Part shown: positions 34,349 to 43,362 of the stretch, piece after piece | Layout: the number at the start of each line of letters is the position of its first letter | Numbering within the stretch: the stretch's first letter is position 1 | Assembly: GCF_027257975.1 (NCBI RefSeq) | Contig: NZ_JANZKX010000001.1 | Span: 62,001-126,000 of the forward strand | DNA length: 64,000 bases | Source: Pelomonas sp. BJYL3 | Lineage (GTDB): Bacteria; Pseudomonadota; Gammaproteobacteria; Burkholderiales; Burkholderiaceae_C | Reading direction: 5' to 3' | Translations under genes and position numbers: made by a program | The notes under the pieces: model-generated | The model's input: only the letters and a program-made list of their open reading frames with translations | What the model was told of the DNA's origin: nothing | Databases searched by the model: none

Positions 34349-35529
34349 CCCGCCAGGCAGTGAACAGGAACCGTGGGGGTGGTATCCAGAAGCTGGAAGG
34401 TGCCATCCGCCCTCGCACGCGCGACCAGGGCCACGCCATTGAGATGCGAGCCGCCCGGGCCCAGCACCACGCGCCCGCGCGGTGCGTTGATCACGACACC
34501 GCTCACCGCCGCCTTGACCGACGAGGCATCCGCACGCCCCGTCTTGGCAACGGCCGCGGCGAACAGCTTGGCCCCCGTGTAGGTGCTCTCGCCGTGCGGC
34601 AGCATCACGACATGCCCGCCGACCCGCAGCGGCGTGGAGTCCGCGAACTGCCGCGTGTAGGCGTCCAGGAAGTGCTGGTTCTCGGGCGTGGGGACGCCCA
34701 TGAAATAGGGCGACACCCCGACCGTACCGGCGGACGCCCCCTCGGTAGCCATGGCCAGCGACTCATGGGTGATGTCCGTGATCAGTTGCGGCTTCATGCC
34801 GAAGCTGTGGTACTGCTTGACAAAGCTGATGGGATCGTCCCCGATGCTGTGCCAGACCACATCGGGCGCCAGGCTCTGGATCTGCTGGAGAACCGGCCCG
34901 TAGTCCCGGGTGCCAAAGGGGAAGTAGCGGGTGCCGATCAGCTTGCCGCCGCTGGCCTCCACCGCGGCCTGGATCTGCGGCATCAGCACGCTGCGGTTGC
35001 TGCCGATGTCGGACACCAGGGCGAAGAAGGTCTTGCTGCCCTCCTTGGCCGCCCAGTCGATCAGGGGGTCGACGCGCTGGTTGCTGGCCAGCCCCGTGGT
35101 CAGGAGCAGCGGATGGCAGCGGCCTTCGTCGAAGTTGGGAAAGATCACCAGGCGCTGGACCCTCCCGGCCACCTGCAGGGCCGCCTCGCGCTCGAAGGGC
35201 AGGACCATGCCGGTGATCATGGCCACACCATCGCCGATCAGCAGCTTGCGTGCCTTGTCCAGGGCGACCTTGGCGGACATCTGGGTGTCCTCGGCGATGA
35301 TCTTCAGCGGCTGCCCCATCAGGCCGCCGGCCGCGTTGATCTCGTCGACCGCCAGCTTCAGGCAGTTCCGGTTGGTCTCCGCGACACGCGCCAGAGGTCC
35401 GCTGAACGGGGCCAGCAGACCGATGCGCAGGGGCTCGGCCGCTCTGACGATGGCCGGAGCCCCGCCGCAAGCCAGGCCCGCAAGTGCGCCGCGCAGCAGG
35501 GTGCGGCGATGGATGTCTGCATTGATCAT
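34345..35529 (-). CDS. ABC importer substrate-binding protein (amide/amino-acid type)
   Basis: 394 residues from the ATG at 35529, which follows AAGGA. The signal peptide has a twin arginine (HRRTLLRGALAGLACGG) and may be Tat-type. The mature part is a type I periplasmic binding protein: LRIGLLAPFSGPLA, LAVDEINAAGGLMGQPLKI and RYFPFGTRDYGPVLQQIQ, closest in feel to AmiC/UrtA amide- and urea-binding proteins. An in-frame start at 35586 adds 19 residues before the signal and is less likely. Delivers substrate to the permeases encoded upstream. Confidence 0.88.
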   Translation of the reverse strand: MINADIHRRTLLRGALAGLACGGAPAIVRAAEPLRIGLLAPFSGPLARVAETNRNCLKLAVDEINAAGGLMGQPLKIIAEDTQMSAKVALDKARKLLIGDGVAMITGMVLPFEREAALQVAGRVQRLVIFPNFDEGRCHPLLLTTGLASNQRVDPLIDWAAKEGSKTFFALVSDIGSNRSVLMPQIQAAVEASGGKLIGTRYFPFGTRDYGPVLQQIQSLAPDVVWHSIGDDPISFVKQYHSFGMKPQLITDITHESLAMATEGASAGTVGVSPYFMGVPTPENQHFLDAYTRQFADSTPLRVGGHVVMLPHGESTYTGAKLFAAAVAKTGRADASSVKAAVSGVVINAPRGRVVLGPGGSHLNGVALVARARADGTFQLLDTTPTVPVHCLAG

Positions 35530-35578
35530 GAGGGGATCCTTTCCTTGCATGAGATGAGTGGGATTGCTCTGGCGTGAC

Positions 35579-36265
35579 CTAGACACCCAGGAGCTTCTCG
35601 AGCGTCTCGAGCTCGCCGAGACTGTTGAGCCGGCCTTCGTGGACGATGCGGCCGCGCTCCAGCACCAGCCAGCGCTGTGCCGCGTTCATGACCAGGTCCA
35701 GGTTCTGCTCGACCAGCACGGCCGAGATCTCCAGTTCCTTGCACAGGCTGGGGATGAGCTCGCCCAGCATCTGGACGATATTGGGCTGGACCCCATCGGA
35801 GGGCTCATCCAGCAGCAGCACCTTGGGCCTGGCGCACATGGCCCGCGCGATGGCCAGCATCTGCTGCTCGCCCCCGGACATGGTGCCGCCCATTTGCCGC
35901 AGCCGCTGCTTCAGCACGGGGAAGTAGCTGAAGATGATGTCGGGCGGTTCCGTCCCCACGGGGCAGGCGGCTTGCAGGTTCTGCAGAACGCTCAGACGGG
36001 GGAAGATCCAGCGCCCTTGCGGCACCAGGCTGACGCCTGCGCGCCCGATGCGATAGGTGGGCAGTCCCAGCAACTGCTGGCTGCGGAACTCGATGCTGCC
36101 GCTGGTCTGGGGCAGCATGCCCATGACGGCCTTGACCAGGGTCGATTTGCCGGCACCGTTGCGGCCGAGAATGCCGAGCACCTCGCCCTTGAGAAGATGG
36201 AACTGGACCCGGTCCAGCACCTGCGCCCCGCCGTAGCCGGCGCACAGATCACGCAACTCAAGCAT
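35579..36265 (-). CDS. ABC importer ATPase (LivF/UrtE type)
   Basis: 228 residues: Walker A GRNGAGKSTL, signature MSGGEQQML, Walker B VLLLDEPSDGVQP. The short LivF form with the family GRWIFPRLSVLQNL region. Works with the LivG-like ATPase, whose stop it overlaps by 8 bp. 49 bp separate it from the binding protein gene. Confidence 0.93.
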   Translation of the reverse strand: MLELRDLCAGYGGAQVLDRVQFHLLKGEVLGILGRNGAGKSTLVKAVMGMLPQTSGSIEFRSQQLLGLPTYRIGRAGVSLVPQGRWIFPRLSVLQNLQAACPVGTEPPDIIFSYFPVLKQRLRQMGGTMSGGEQQMLAIARAMCARPKVLLLDEPSDGVQPNIVQMLGELIPSLCKELEISAVLVEQNLDLVMNAAQRWLVLERGRIVHEGRLNSLGELETLEKLLGV

Positions 36266-36995
36266 GGTGGTCCTCCTTGCCTCGACCCAGGTAGATGCGG
36301 CGGATCTGCTCGTCCTGCTCGATGTCTGCGAAGCTCCCTTCGCGGATGACCTCGCCCTGATGCATGACCAGGGTGCGGCAGTTGAGCTGGCGTACGAAGC
36401 CCATGTCGTGCTCGATCACCACCACCGCAATCTCCCGCGCCATGCGCCGCAGCATGTCCGACATGCGGCGGGTTCCCTCGACGCTCATGCCGGCCGCAGG
36501 CTCGTCCAGCAACAGGAGACGGGGTTGGCACATGAGCGCCATGCCGATCTCCAGCCACTGGCGCTCGCCATGGGGCAGGCATTCGGCCAGCTCATCGGCA
36601 CGGTGGCGCAGGCCGGTCAGGAAGAGGATGTCCTGGAGCTCGGGGGCCGACGCCGTGCGATCGGCAGCCACCCCCTGGCCTGCCACGACGAGGTTGTCTC
36701 GCACGCTGAGCCACTGGAAGACATTGGTTCCCTGGAACTTCCGAATCACGCCGCGCCTCGCGAACTCGTGAGGCGGCCGGCGGGTCAGGTCCTTGCCATC
36801 GACCAGGAGACGCCCCGAGTTGGGCCTCAGGGTGCCGGACAGCAGCCCCAGCAAGGTGCTCTTCCCGGCGCCGTTCGGGCCGATCACGCACAGAAGCTCC
36901 GCCGGTGCGATGTCCAGCGCGACCTCCTTGACCGCGTGGATGCCACCAAAGGCCACGTTGACGCTCTGCGCCTGCATGAGGGGGGCGGCACTCAT
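36258..36995 (-). CDS. ABC importer ATPase (LivG/UrtD type)
   Basis: 245 residues: Walker A GPNGAGKSTLLG, LPHGERQWLEIGMAL as signature region (LPHGE in place of LSGGQ, usual in this branch) and LLLLDEPAAGMS. FQGTNVFQWLSVRDNL is typical of LivG. Overlaps the permease gene by 4 bp. Confidence 0.93.
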   Translation of the reverse strand: MSAAPLMQAQSVNVAFGGIHAVKEVALDIAPAELLCVIGPNGAGKSTLLGLLSGTLRPNSGRLLVDGKDLTRRPPHEFARRGVIRKFQGTNVFQWLSVRDNLVVAGQGVAADRTASAPELQDILFLTGLRHRADELAECLPHGERQWLEIGMALMCQPRLLLLDEPAAGMSVEGTRRMSDMLRRMAREIAVVVIEHDMGFVRQLNCRTLVMHQGEVIREGSFADIEQDEQIRRIYLGRGKEDHHA

Positions 36996-38152
36996 CGTTC
37001 GACTCCTGCGCTGGCGACCTTGTCCTGGACGGCTGCGTCCGGCGGCGCGGCTGGCTGGGAGGCCGCCGGGAGGGAAGCCTCAGCTTGGGCTGCTTGTTGG
37101 ACTGTCTGGTGGGCTGTCTGCTGGTGCCCCTTCTGGGCCCTGGCATTGCGCCGCGCCTTCAGCAGGCCGACAAGGCCTTGCGGCAACGCCAGCACGGACA
37201 CCAGGAACAGCACGCCCAGGATCAGCGGCCATAGATCGGTACTGAAGCTGCTGACCTCCTGCTGGACCCGCGTGAAGAAGACCGCGGCGATGACGGGTCC
37301 GATCAAGGTCCCCCGGCCACCGACGGCGACCCACAGAATGACTTCGGTGGACATCAGGATGGAGAACAGATCGGGCGCCACCACCCCCGCGGTCCCGGCA
37401 TACAGCGCCCCGCTGAAGGCAGCCAGGGCTGCCGACAGCGTGAACACGAACACCAGATGCCAGGAGGTATCGAAGCCACAGTGCTTGGCCCTGAATTCGT
37501 TCATGCCGATGGCCGCCAGCACCAGGCCATAGCGGGTCCGGACCAGGCTCCACACAAGCAGCAGGACGAGCGCCAGGCAGACCAGCGCCAGCAGATAGGA
37601 CGCACGCTCGTCCGACAGCTCCAGCGTCCAGCCGGGAAGCTCGATCCGGATCCCGGGGATGCCCAGGATGCCGACATCGCCGCCAGTCACCGACTGCCAG
37701 CTGGTCGCCAGCTGTCGGGTGATCAGCAGCACCGCCATGGTGATGATGGCGAAGAAGTGCAGCCGCACCCCGGCATACAGCAGCAGGTAGCCCACCGAGG
37801 CCGCCAGCAGCACGGCAGCGCCCATGCCCAGGCCGACGCCCTGCAGCCAGCTCCACTCCAGCTGTGTCGTGGCAATGGCGACCCCATAGGCCCCGATGCC
37901 GAAGAAGACGGCATGCCCGAGGGTGAGGACCATGGCCTTGCCCCACAGCAGGTCATAGCTCACCGCGAAGATGGCCAGGATGAGCGCGTCCCGCAGGGCA
38001 GTGGTCGCATAGGGGGAGAAAAGCCAGGGAATGCCGGCCAGAGCCAGCGCCAGCAGCGCGCCCACCAGCAGGATGCGCTTCTCCGCAGGGGTGACCCGGG
38101 GCTGGCGAAGGAGCGTGGTCATTGCATGGAAACGATGACGCATGGCGCTCAC
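36992..38152 (-). CDS. ABC importer permease (LivM/UrtC type)
   Basis: 386 residues with about 9 hydrophobic segments and the LivM landmarks ALRDALILAIFAVSYDLLWG, LGHAVFFGIGAYGVA and GGRGTLIGPVIAAVFF. It has an unusual hydrophilic C-terminal tail (about 55 residues rich in Gln, Ala, Pro) not typical of the family. Overlaps the LivH-type gene by 4 bp. Confidence 0.9.
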   Translation of the reverse strand: MSAMRHRFHAMTTLLRQPRVTPAEKRILLVGALLALALAGIPWLFSPYATTALRDALILAIFAVSYDLLWGKAMVLTLGHAVFFGIGAYGVAIATTQLEWSWLQGVGLGMGAAVLLAASVGYLLLYAGVRLHFFAIITMAVLLITRQLATSWQSVTGGDVGILGIPGIRIELPGWTLELSDERASYLLALVCLALVLLLVWSLVRTRYGLVLAAIGMNEFRAKHCGFDTSWHLVFVFTLSAALAAFSGALYAGTAGVVAPDLFSILMSTEVILWVAVGGRGTLIGPVIAAVFFTRVQQEVSSFSTDLWPLILGVLFLVSVLALPQGLVGLLKARRNARAQKGHQQTAHQTVQQAAQAEASLPAASQPAAPPDAAVQDKVASAGVER

Positions 38153-39036
38153 CCCTTGCCCAGCAGTTGATGTGCCGCACTGAAGCCCGGCACCAAGCCT
38201 TGAGGCCGGATGCGGATCAGCGCGATGGCCATGATCAGCACCAGCGCCGAAGCCAGCGAGGGATCGACGCGGTAGTTCAGCAGCGTCTCGACGCTGCCGA
38301 TCAGGGCACTGCCCGTCACCGCCCCCAGCACGGAGCCGATGCCCCCGACCACGATCACGAAGAAGGCCTTGCTGAGGTAGCTGAGCCCCAGGTGACTCTC
38401 CACGGACACGAGTGGCGCCACCAGCACGCCTGCAAACGCTGCCAGCGCAGCGCCCAGCGCGAAGGCGGAGCGATTCATCTTTCGGGTGTTGATGCCCAGG
38501 CCTTCAGCCATGGCGGGGTTCTGGATCACCGCACGCAGGCGGATGCCGTAGCGGGTGCCCGTGAAGACCAGGGCACTCAAGGCAATCACCACGAGGCTCG
38601 TGGCGATGACAAAGATGCGGTAGGCCGGGTACTCCGCCCCCAGCAGGGTGAGGGAGCCACCGATGGGCGTCTGGACCAGCTGGGGATGCTTGCCGAAGCC
38701 CAGCTCCAGCAGCTTCTGGACGATCAGGCTGACCGCGTAGGTGGCCAGCAGGGTGTCCAGGGTTCGGTGATACAGGAGGCGGATGACCGTGGCTTCCAGC
38801 AGCCAGCCGGCGGCCGCGCCCACCAGCGGCGCCACCACGAGGGCCAGCCAGTAGGCCTCGGCGCCCCCTGCGTGCTGCAGGGCCGCGAGCGTGAAGGCCC
38901 CGAGGGTGACGAAGTCACCGTGAGCCAGATTGACGATGTCCATCATGCCGAAAACGATGGCCAGCCCCAGTGCAACAAGGGCCAGCACGCAGACCTGGCT
39001 CAGGACATTGAGCAGCAGCACCACACCCTCACTCAT
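38149..39036 (-). CDS. ABC importer permease (LivH/UrtB type)
   Basis: 295 residues from the ATG at 39036, preceded by GGGGAGG; the frame is open further upstream but the leader there is not permease-like. LALVALGLAIVFGMMDIVNLAHGDFVTLGAF and GGIGSVLGAVTGSALIG are family landmarks. First gene of a tightly coupled operon running through to the GntR regulator. Confidence 0.9.
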   Translation of the reverse strand: MSEGVVLLLNVLSQVCVLALVALGLAIVFGMMDIVNLAHGDFVTLGAFTLAALQHAGGAEAYWLALVVAPLVGAAAGWLLEATVIRLLYHRTLDTLLATYAVSLIVQKLLELGFGKHPQLVQTPIGGSLTLLGAEYPAYRIFVIATSLVVIALSALVFTGTRYGIRLRAVIQNPAMAEGLGINTRKMNRSAFALGAALAAFAGVLVAPLVSVESHLGLSYLSKAFFVIVVGGIGSVLGAVTGSALIGSVETLLNYRVDPSLASALVLIMAIALIRIRPQGLVPGFSAAHQLLGKG

Positions 39037-39199
39037 CACACACCTCCCCGTGGGTCCTCGAGGGCACTGCGTGCGCCAGACACCGGTCACCCGGGGCTGA
39101 CATAGGGCTGCGCACTGCGTCATGGCCGATTCCGCCAGCGTCAACGCGGCTTCCCGCCCCCTTCTCCGGCACTCTTTTCATCTTGGCTCCTTTGATAAT

Positions 39200-39211
39200 T
39201 TATGATCATAA
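39200..39211. promoter_or_regulatory. Operator-like palindrome TTATGATCATAA
   Basis: Perfect 12-bp palindrome in the divergent control region. Its TATGATCATA core is nearly repeated before the porin gene (40897-40914). Probable binding site of the GntR/FadR regulator encoded at 31477. Confidence 0.55.
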
Positions 39212-39252
39212 TAGACAGGACGGCTTCAGAAGGCCGATAGGTGCTTACCCTT

Positions 39253-39268
39253 TATGACACCTGTCATA
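39253..39268. promoter_or_regulatory. Operator-like palindrome TATGACA-CC-TGTCATA
   Basis: Perfect 7-bp arms around a 2-bp centre, 41 bp from the end of the first palindrome. It carries the same TATGA/TCATA half-sites with wider spacing. May be a second operator of the same regulator or a site for another one. Confidence 0.5.
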
Positions 39269-39394
39269 CCGCTGGAAATCCCCTAGAACAGAGGCCCTAC
39301 GCAGAGGCCACCAAGAATAGAGGGCAGAAGCCGCATCGAGGCATGTCGCCCTCATCAATCCTATTTATTACCATGATTCATCAAAGGAATGACC

Positions 39395-40831
39395 ATGTCA
39401 CCGTTGCACCACCTGAGCGCCACCGAGCTGGTCGGCCACTTCGCCACCCGGACGCTGTCGCCCGTCGAGGTCGTCCAGGCCCTGCTCGCCCGGCATGAGG
39501 CACTGGCGGAGGAACTCAACGCCTTCTGCTTCATGAACCGGGAAAGCGCGCTGCTGCAGGCCCGCGCTTCAGAGGCGCGATGGCGCGCAGGCAAGGCCCT
39601 CAGCACACTGGACGGCATTCCCGTGTCCATCAAGGACAACCTCGGCACGGATGACATGCCGACCCGCTTCGGCTCCCTTGCCGTCAGCCCCGAGCGCATG
39701 CAACTGCCGGACAGCCCGGCCGTACGACGCCTGCGCGATGCCGGCGCCGTGATCTTCGGCAAGACGACCCTGCCGGACTTCGCCCACAAGATCACCACCG
39801 ACAGCCCGCTCAGCGGCACCACCCGCAACCCGTGGAACCTGGCGCACACGCCGGGCGGATCCAGCGGCGGCGCAGCGGCAGCGGTGGCGGCCGGCCTGGG
39901 CCCATTGGCCCTGGGCACCGATGGCGGCGGATCCATCCGCATCCCCGCAGCCTTCAGCGGCATCTATGGCTTCAAGCCGAGCTTCGGGCGTGTGCCACAC
40001 CATCCGCGGGGCGCCTTTGCCCTGCTGAGCCATGTCGGCCCGATGGCCAGGACCGTCGAGGATGCAGCCTCCATGATGAACATCATCTCGCGCCCCGACC
40101 CGCGCGACTGGTACGCGCTGCCCTACGACCCCACCGACTACCGAGCCGCCCTGCGGACCCCGCTGCACCGCCTGCGCGTAGCCCTGAGCCCCTCGCTGGG
40201 ACTGGACAGGCAGGCCGCCCCCGAGATCCAGGCCGCGCTCAAGCGCAGCGCCCGCATCCTCGAGTCGATGGGGGCCCATGTGGAGCTGGCGGATCCGCCC
40301 GCCGTGCTGCAATGCCTGCAGATCCACGGCGTGCTGTGGAGCGCCTTCGCGGCCCGGCTGGCGGACTCCCTGGGGGATGCGGCCCACACCCTGGACGCCT
40401 CCTTGAAGGCGCTGGTCGAGGCCGGCCGCCAGCTGCCGCCGCACTGCATCCTGGACGCGCTGGCGCGCCGCGGAGACGCCGGCCGCGAAGTCAACGAGTT
40501 CTTCACGCGCTACGACCTGGTGATGTGCCCGGTCCACCCCACGCTGCCCCCCGCGCTTGGCGAGGACCTCCAGCTGAACCCTCCCTACCCGGTCTACACC
40601 CCCTGGTGCAACCAGCTCGGGCTGCCAGCCGCCAGCCTTTACGCCGGCCCGGCGGACAACGGCCTGCCCATCGGCCTGCAACTGGTGGGCCGGCAATACG
40701 ACGACAGCACGGTACTGAAGGCCAGTCACGCCTTCCAGCAGGCCACGGGCCAGGCAGGCGTGGCCGAGCACCCCTTCAGCGCGAAGACCAGGCAGCCGGA
40801 CAGCACCCAGCGACATCGGGACACCGCCTGA
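39395..40831 (+). CDS. Amidase-signature hydrolase 2
   Basis: 478 residues from the ATG at 39395, six bases after AAAGGA; the ATG at 39389 directly abuts that site and is less likely. Triad: lysine in PVSIKDNLGT, GGSSGGAAAAVA, and GTDGGGSIRIPAAF. Similar overall to amidase 1 (shared F-N-KIxxDSPLxGxTRNPWN), so the two arose from a common ancestor. Divergent from the importer operon and probably under the same operator. Confidence 0.9.
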   Translation: MSPLHHLSATELVGHFATRTLSPVEVVQALLARHEALAEELNAFCFMNRESALLQARASEARWRAGKALSTLDGIPVSIKDNLGTDDMPTRFGSLAVSPERMQLPDSPAVRRLRDAGAVIFGKTTLPDFAHKITTDSPLSGTTRNPWNLAHTPGGSSGGAAAAVAAGLGPLALGTDGGGSIRIPAAFSGIYGFKPSFGRVPHHPRGAFALLSHVGPMARTVEDAASMMNIISRPDPRDWYALPYDPTDYRAALRTPLHRLRVALSPSLGLDRQAAPEIQAALKRSARILESMGAHVELADPPAVLQCLQIHGVLWSAFAARLADSLGDAAHTLDASLKALVEAGRQLPPHCILDALARRGDAGREVNEFFTRYDLVMCPVHPTLPPALGEDLQLNPPYPVYTPWCNQLGLPAASLYAGPADNGLPIGLQLVGRQYDDSTVLKASHAFQQATGQAGVAEHPFSAKTRQPDSTQRHRDTA

Positions 40832-40896
40832 GCCGCGTGGAGCGCCAGGTCCCGCTGTGCTCTTTTCGCATCATGCTCGGGTTTTCCCCATGATGG

Positions 40897-40914
40897 TATT
40901 TGTGATCATAAATA
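40897..40914 (+). promoter_or_regulatory. Operator-like palindrome before the porin gene
   Basis: TATTTGTGATCATAAATA: an 18-bp palindrome with one mismatched pair. It shares the TGATCATAA core with the site at 39200. Its place 71 bp before the porin start supports control by the same regulator. Confidence 0.55.
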
Positions 40915-40984
40915 TCATCCACAAGCACCCACTGGCGCAGTCGAACGGGTGGGGGATCTCGGCACATCAACCAAGGAAATCATC

Positions 40985-42031
40985 ATGAAATGGACCCATG
41001 GCCTCCTGGCCGCATCAGTTTCATTTGTCAGCATAAATTCGGCATTCGCACAGAACACGGTCAAGCTGTATGGCGTGCTCAATGCGGGCGCGGGCGCCTA
41101 CCAGTTGGCGGGCGCAAACCGGATCAAGGCGGTCAGTTCGGGGGACATGAGCACCAGCTTCTGGGGGCTCAGCGGCACGGAAGACCTGGGCGGCGGCCTC
41201 AAGGCACAGTTCGCCCTGGAGAGCTTCGTTGGCATGGACACCGGTGCGGCCGGGCGCTTTGCGGGCGACGCGATGTTTGCCAAGAACGCCTATGCCGGCC
41301 TGAGCGGCAGCTTCGGGCAGCTGCGCGTGGGTCGCAACACCAGCCAGATGTTCGTGTCCCTGCTGCTGTTCAACAGCTTCGGGGACTCCTTCGGCTTTTC
41401 GCCCACGTTGCTGCACTATTTCCTCGACGGTCGCGACATCCCCATCAGCAAGACCGCCCGCCTGCAGAACGACACCTCCTGGCGCAACGCGGTCAGCTAC
41501 ATCAGCCCCGTGATGTCCGGCTTTCGCGTGAACCTGCAGGGCGCGTTGGGTGAAGGCGTCGGCAAGGCCAGCTATGCCGCCACGCTGCAGTACTTCGGCG
41601 ATCCCTTCAGCGCCACCGTGGCCTACCAGGCCGTGGGGACGGACGCCGCCGCCCCGACCAACGGCCAGCGCGAGAAGACCTTCAACCTGGGCGCCTCCTA
41701 CGATTTCAGGGCGGTCAAGCTCTATGCCCAGTACGGGCAGATCGACGACGAGTCCTACGGCAGCAAGCTGCGCCTCTATGACATCAGCGCTGAGGTGCCC
41801 GTCAATGGCAGCGGGAAGATCCTGGCCGCCTGGGGCCACTCCAAGGTCCGTACGGGCACCTTCGCCGGCATCATTCCGCTGTGGACGGGCAACACGCACA
41901 AGACCCTGAGCCTGGGCTACGACCATTCCTTGTCCAAGCGGACGGATGTCTACGCCGTCTACATGAACGACAAGATTGACGGCCTGCACGACGGCAACAG
42001 CGTCGCCGTCGGCATGCGGCACAGCTTCTGA
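40985..42031 (+). CDS. Gram-negative general porin (OmpC/Omp32 type)
   Basis: 348 residues from the ATG at 40985, after AAGGAAATC. Signal peptide ends at AFA-QNTVKLYG; the mature start VKLYGVLNAGAGAY, SFWGLSGTEDLGGGLKAQFALE, AYAGLSGSFGQLRVGRN and the terminal GMRHSF (C-terminal Phe) are classic for betaproteobacterial trimeric porins. It probably admits the substrate taken up by the ABC importer, given the shared operator. Confidence 0.92.
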   Translation: MKWTHGLLAASVSFVSINSAFAQNTVKLYGVLNAGAGAYQLAGANRIKAVSSGDMSTSFWGLSGTEDLGGGLKAQFALESFVGMDTGAAGRFAGDAMFAKNAYAGLSGSFGQLRVGRNTSQMFVSLLLFNSFGDSFGFSPTLLHYFLDGRDIPISKTARLQNDTSWRNAVSYISPVMSGFRVNLQGALGEGVGKASYAATLQYFGDPFSATVAYQAVGTDAAAPTNGQREKTFNLGASYDFRAVKLYAQYGQIDDESYGSKLRLYDISAEVPVNGSGKILAAWGHSKVRTGTFAGIIPLWTGNTHKTLSLGYDHSLSKRTDVYAVYMNDKIDGLHDGNSVAVGMRHSF

Positions 42032-42191
42032 GGCGGAGGAGGCCCCCGGCCGCTCGGTACGCCGCAGCTAGCGGGGGCTGCCGGAACCTGCTTCAGGGCA
42101 GGCTGCTGTCGCCCCTCCCCGTGCGAGGCCGGGGTCCGCGCCGCTTGTCCGGCGGCTCGCCCTTGGCCCCGGCGCATCGCCCAACGGCCGG

Positions 42192-42215
42192 TGCCCGCCT
42201 GAGTACCGGCGGGCA
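42192..42215. other. Hairpin upstream of gmk
   Basis: TGCCCGCC/GGCGGGCA, 8-bp arms with an 8-base loop, in the 298-bp gap between the porin and gmk. No T-run. It could be a porin transcript end or a remnant of the island junction. The rest of this gap shows no gene. Confidence 0.4.
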
Positions 42216-42329
42216 GGCCTCAGGCTCCGGGGAGGCGCGCAGGCGCCGGCAAGGCCCTGCGGCGGCGCCGTCGCCAGCGCAGGCAGGGTCGAGTTCGGCC
42301 AGGGGCAGCGGCTGAGCGACAATCCGCGG

Positions 42330-42950
42330 ATGGAATACCCTGGCAATCTCTTCGTGGTCGCCGCGCCGAGCGGCGCCGGCAAGTCCAGCCTCGTCAAGGC
42401 CCTGCTGGAACTGGACGCCAAACTGGCGGTCTCGATCTCCCACACCTCGCGGGGCCCTCGCGGCCAGGAACAGCATGGCCGCGAGTACTGGTTCATCAGC
42501 CCGGACGAGTTCCGGGCCAAAGCCGAGCGCGGCGAGTTCTTCGAGTGGGCCGAGGTGCACGGCAACCTCTACGGCACCTCGCGCGCCGCCATCGAGGAAC
42601 GGATGAAGCAGGGCGAGGACGTGGTCCTGGAGATCGATTTCCAGGGCGCCCTGCAGATCAAGCAGCTCTTTCCCTATGCCGTGCTGGTCTTCATCCTGCC
42701 GCCCAGCTGGGAGGAACTGCGCCAGCGCCTGACCCGCCGGGGCGACACCGCAGAGGAGGTCATCGAACGGCGCATGGCCAATGCACGCGTCGAGGTGGCG
42801 CAGGCCCACAAGTTCGATTTTGTCGTGGTGAATGCCGTCTTCGAGACCGCACTTTTCGACTTGAAGGCCATCGTGCACGCGCAGCGGTTAAAATACGCCT
42901 CTCAGCGTCGCAGCAAGTCCGCCGTCTTCAAGGCACTGGACCTGCCCTGA
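42330..42950 (+). CDS. gmk: Guanylate kinase
   Basis: 206 residues: P-loop [31 protein letters not shown] for GMP binding, and the lid region ending [22 protein letters not shown]. Converts GMP to GDP. First gene of the gmk-rpoZ-spoT core group; 64 bp before rpoZ. Confidence 0.96.
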   Translation: MEYPGNLFVVAAPSGAGKSSLVKALLELDAKLAVSISHTSRGPRGQEQHGREYWFISPDEFRAKAERGEFFEWAEVHGNLYGTSRAAIEERMKQGEDVVLEIDFQGALQIKQLFPYAVLVFILPPSWEELRQRLTRRGDTAEEVIERRMANARVEVAQAHKFDFVVVNAVFETALFDLKAIVHAQRLKYASQRRSKSAVFKALDLP

Positions 42951-43014
42951 GCCCTGGTTTCATCCCGACACCACGGCTCGAGACCTCCCTGAACAACAGT
43001 ACTGGAAACCGCCC

Positions 43015-43218
43015 ATGGCCCGCATCACCGTCGAAGATTGCCTGACCAAGATCCCCAACCGCTTCCAGCTGGTGCTTGCGGCCACCTACCGCGCTCGCAT
43101 GCTGAGCCAGGGCCACAGCGCCAAGATCGAGAGCAAGAACAAGCCGGGCGTGACCGCCCTGCGCGAGATCGCCGCTGGCGAAGTGGGCATCGAGATGCTG
43201 CGCAAGGTGCCGGTCTGA
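43015..43218 (+). CDS. rpoZ: RNA polymerase omega subunit
   Basis: 67 residues, the normal betaproteobacterial length: [28 protein letters not shown] cut here for length shows the conserved start; [17 protein letters not shown] follows. Helps assemble RNA polymerase and contributes to the ppGpp site, matching its neighbour spoT. Followed by a strong terminator. Confidence 0.96.
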   Translation: MARITVEDCLTKIPNRFQLVLAATYRARMLSQGHSAKIESKNKPGVTALREIAAGEVGIEMLRKVPV

Positions 43219-43237
43219 GACCTGGCCCCGCCGAATG

Positions 43238-43263
43238 AAGGCGCCCCGACGGGCGCCTTTTTT
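43238..43263 (+). terminator. Intrinsic terminator after rpoZ
   Basis: AAGGCGCCC-CGAC-GGGCGCCTT followed by TTTT: 9-bp stem, 4-base loop and T-run. The clearest rho-independent terminator in the window; it ends gmk-rpoZ transcription. Confidence 0.92.
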
Positions 43264-43362
43264 CATGGTTTGCCCGGATGCCAGCAGCGCACCGGCGCCC
43301 TTCCCCGTCGCAATTTGTCCCGGCGCCTGCGGGCGGCCCTGGCCTTGTGTTAATTTCGCTCC

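Larger units (their letters stand above)
39037..39394. other. Divergent control region, transporter operon and amidase 2
   Basis: A 358-bp AT-richer gap between the LivH-type gene (minus) and amidase 2 (plus). It contains two palindromes (39200-39211 and 39253-39268) and AT-rich blocks such as TTGATAATTTATGAT that could serve as -35/-10 elements in either direction. No ORF is supported. Confidence 0.6.

Noticed and set aside
17232-42329. Prophage or transposon explanation for the island
   Set aside because: No integrase, transposase, phage gene, terminal inverted repeat or tRNA-border repeat was found at either edge.
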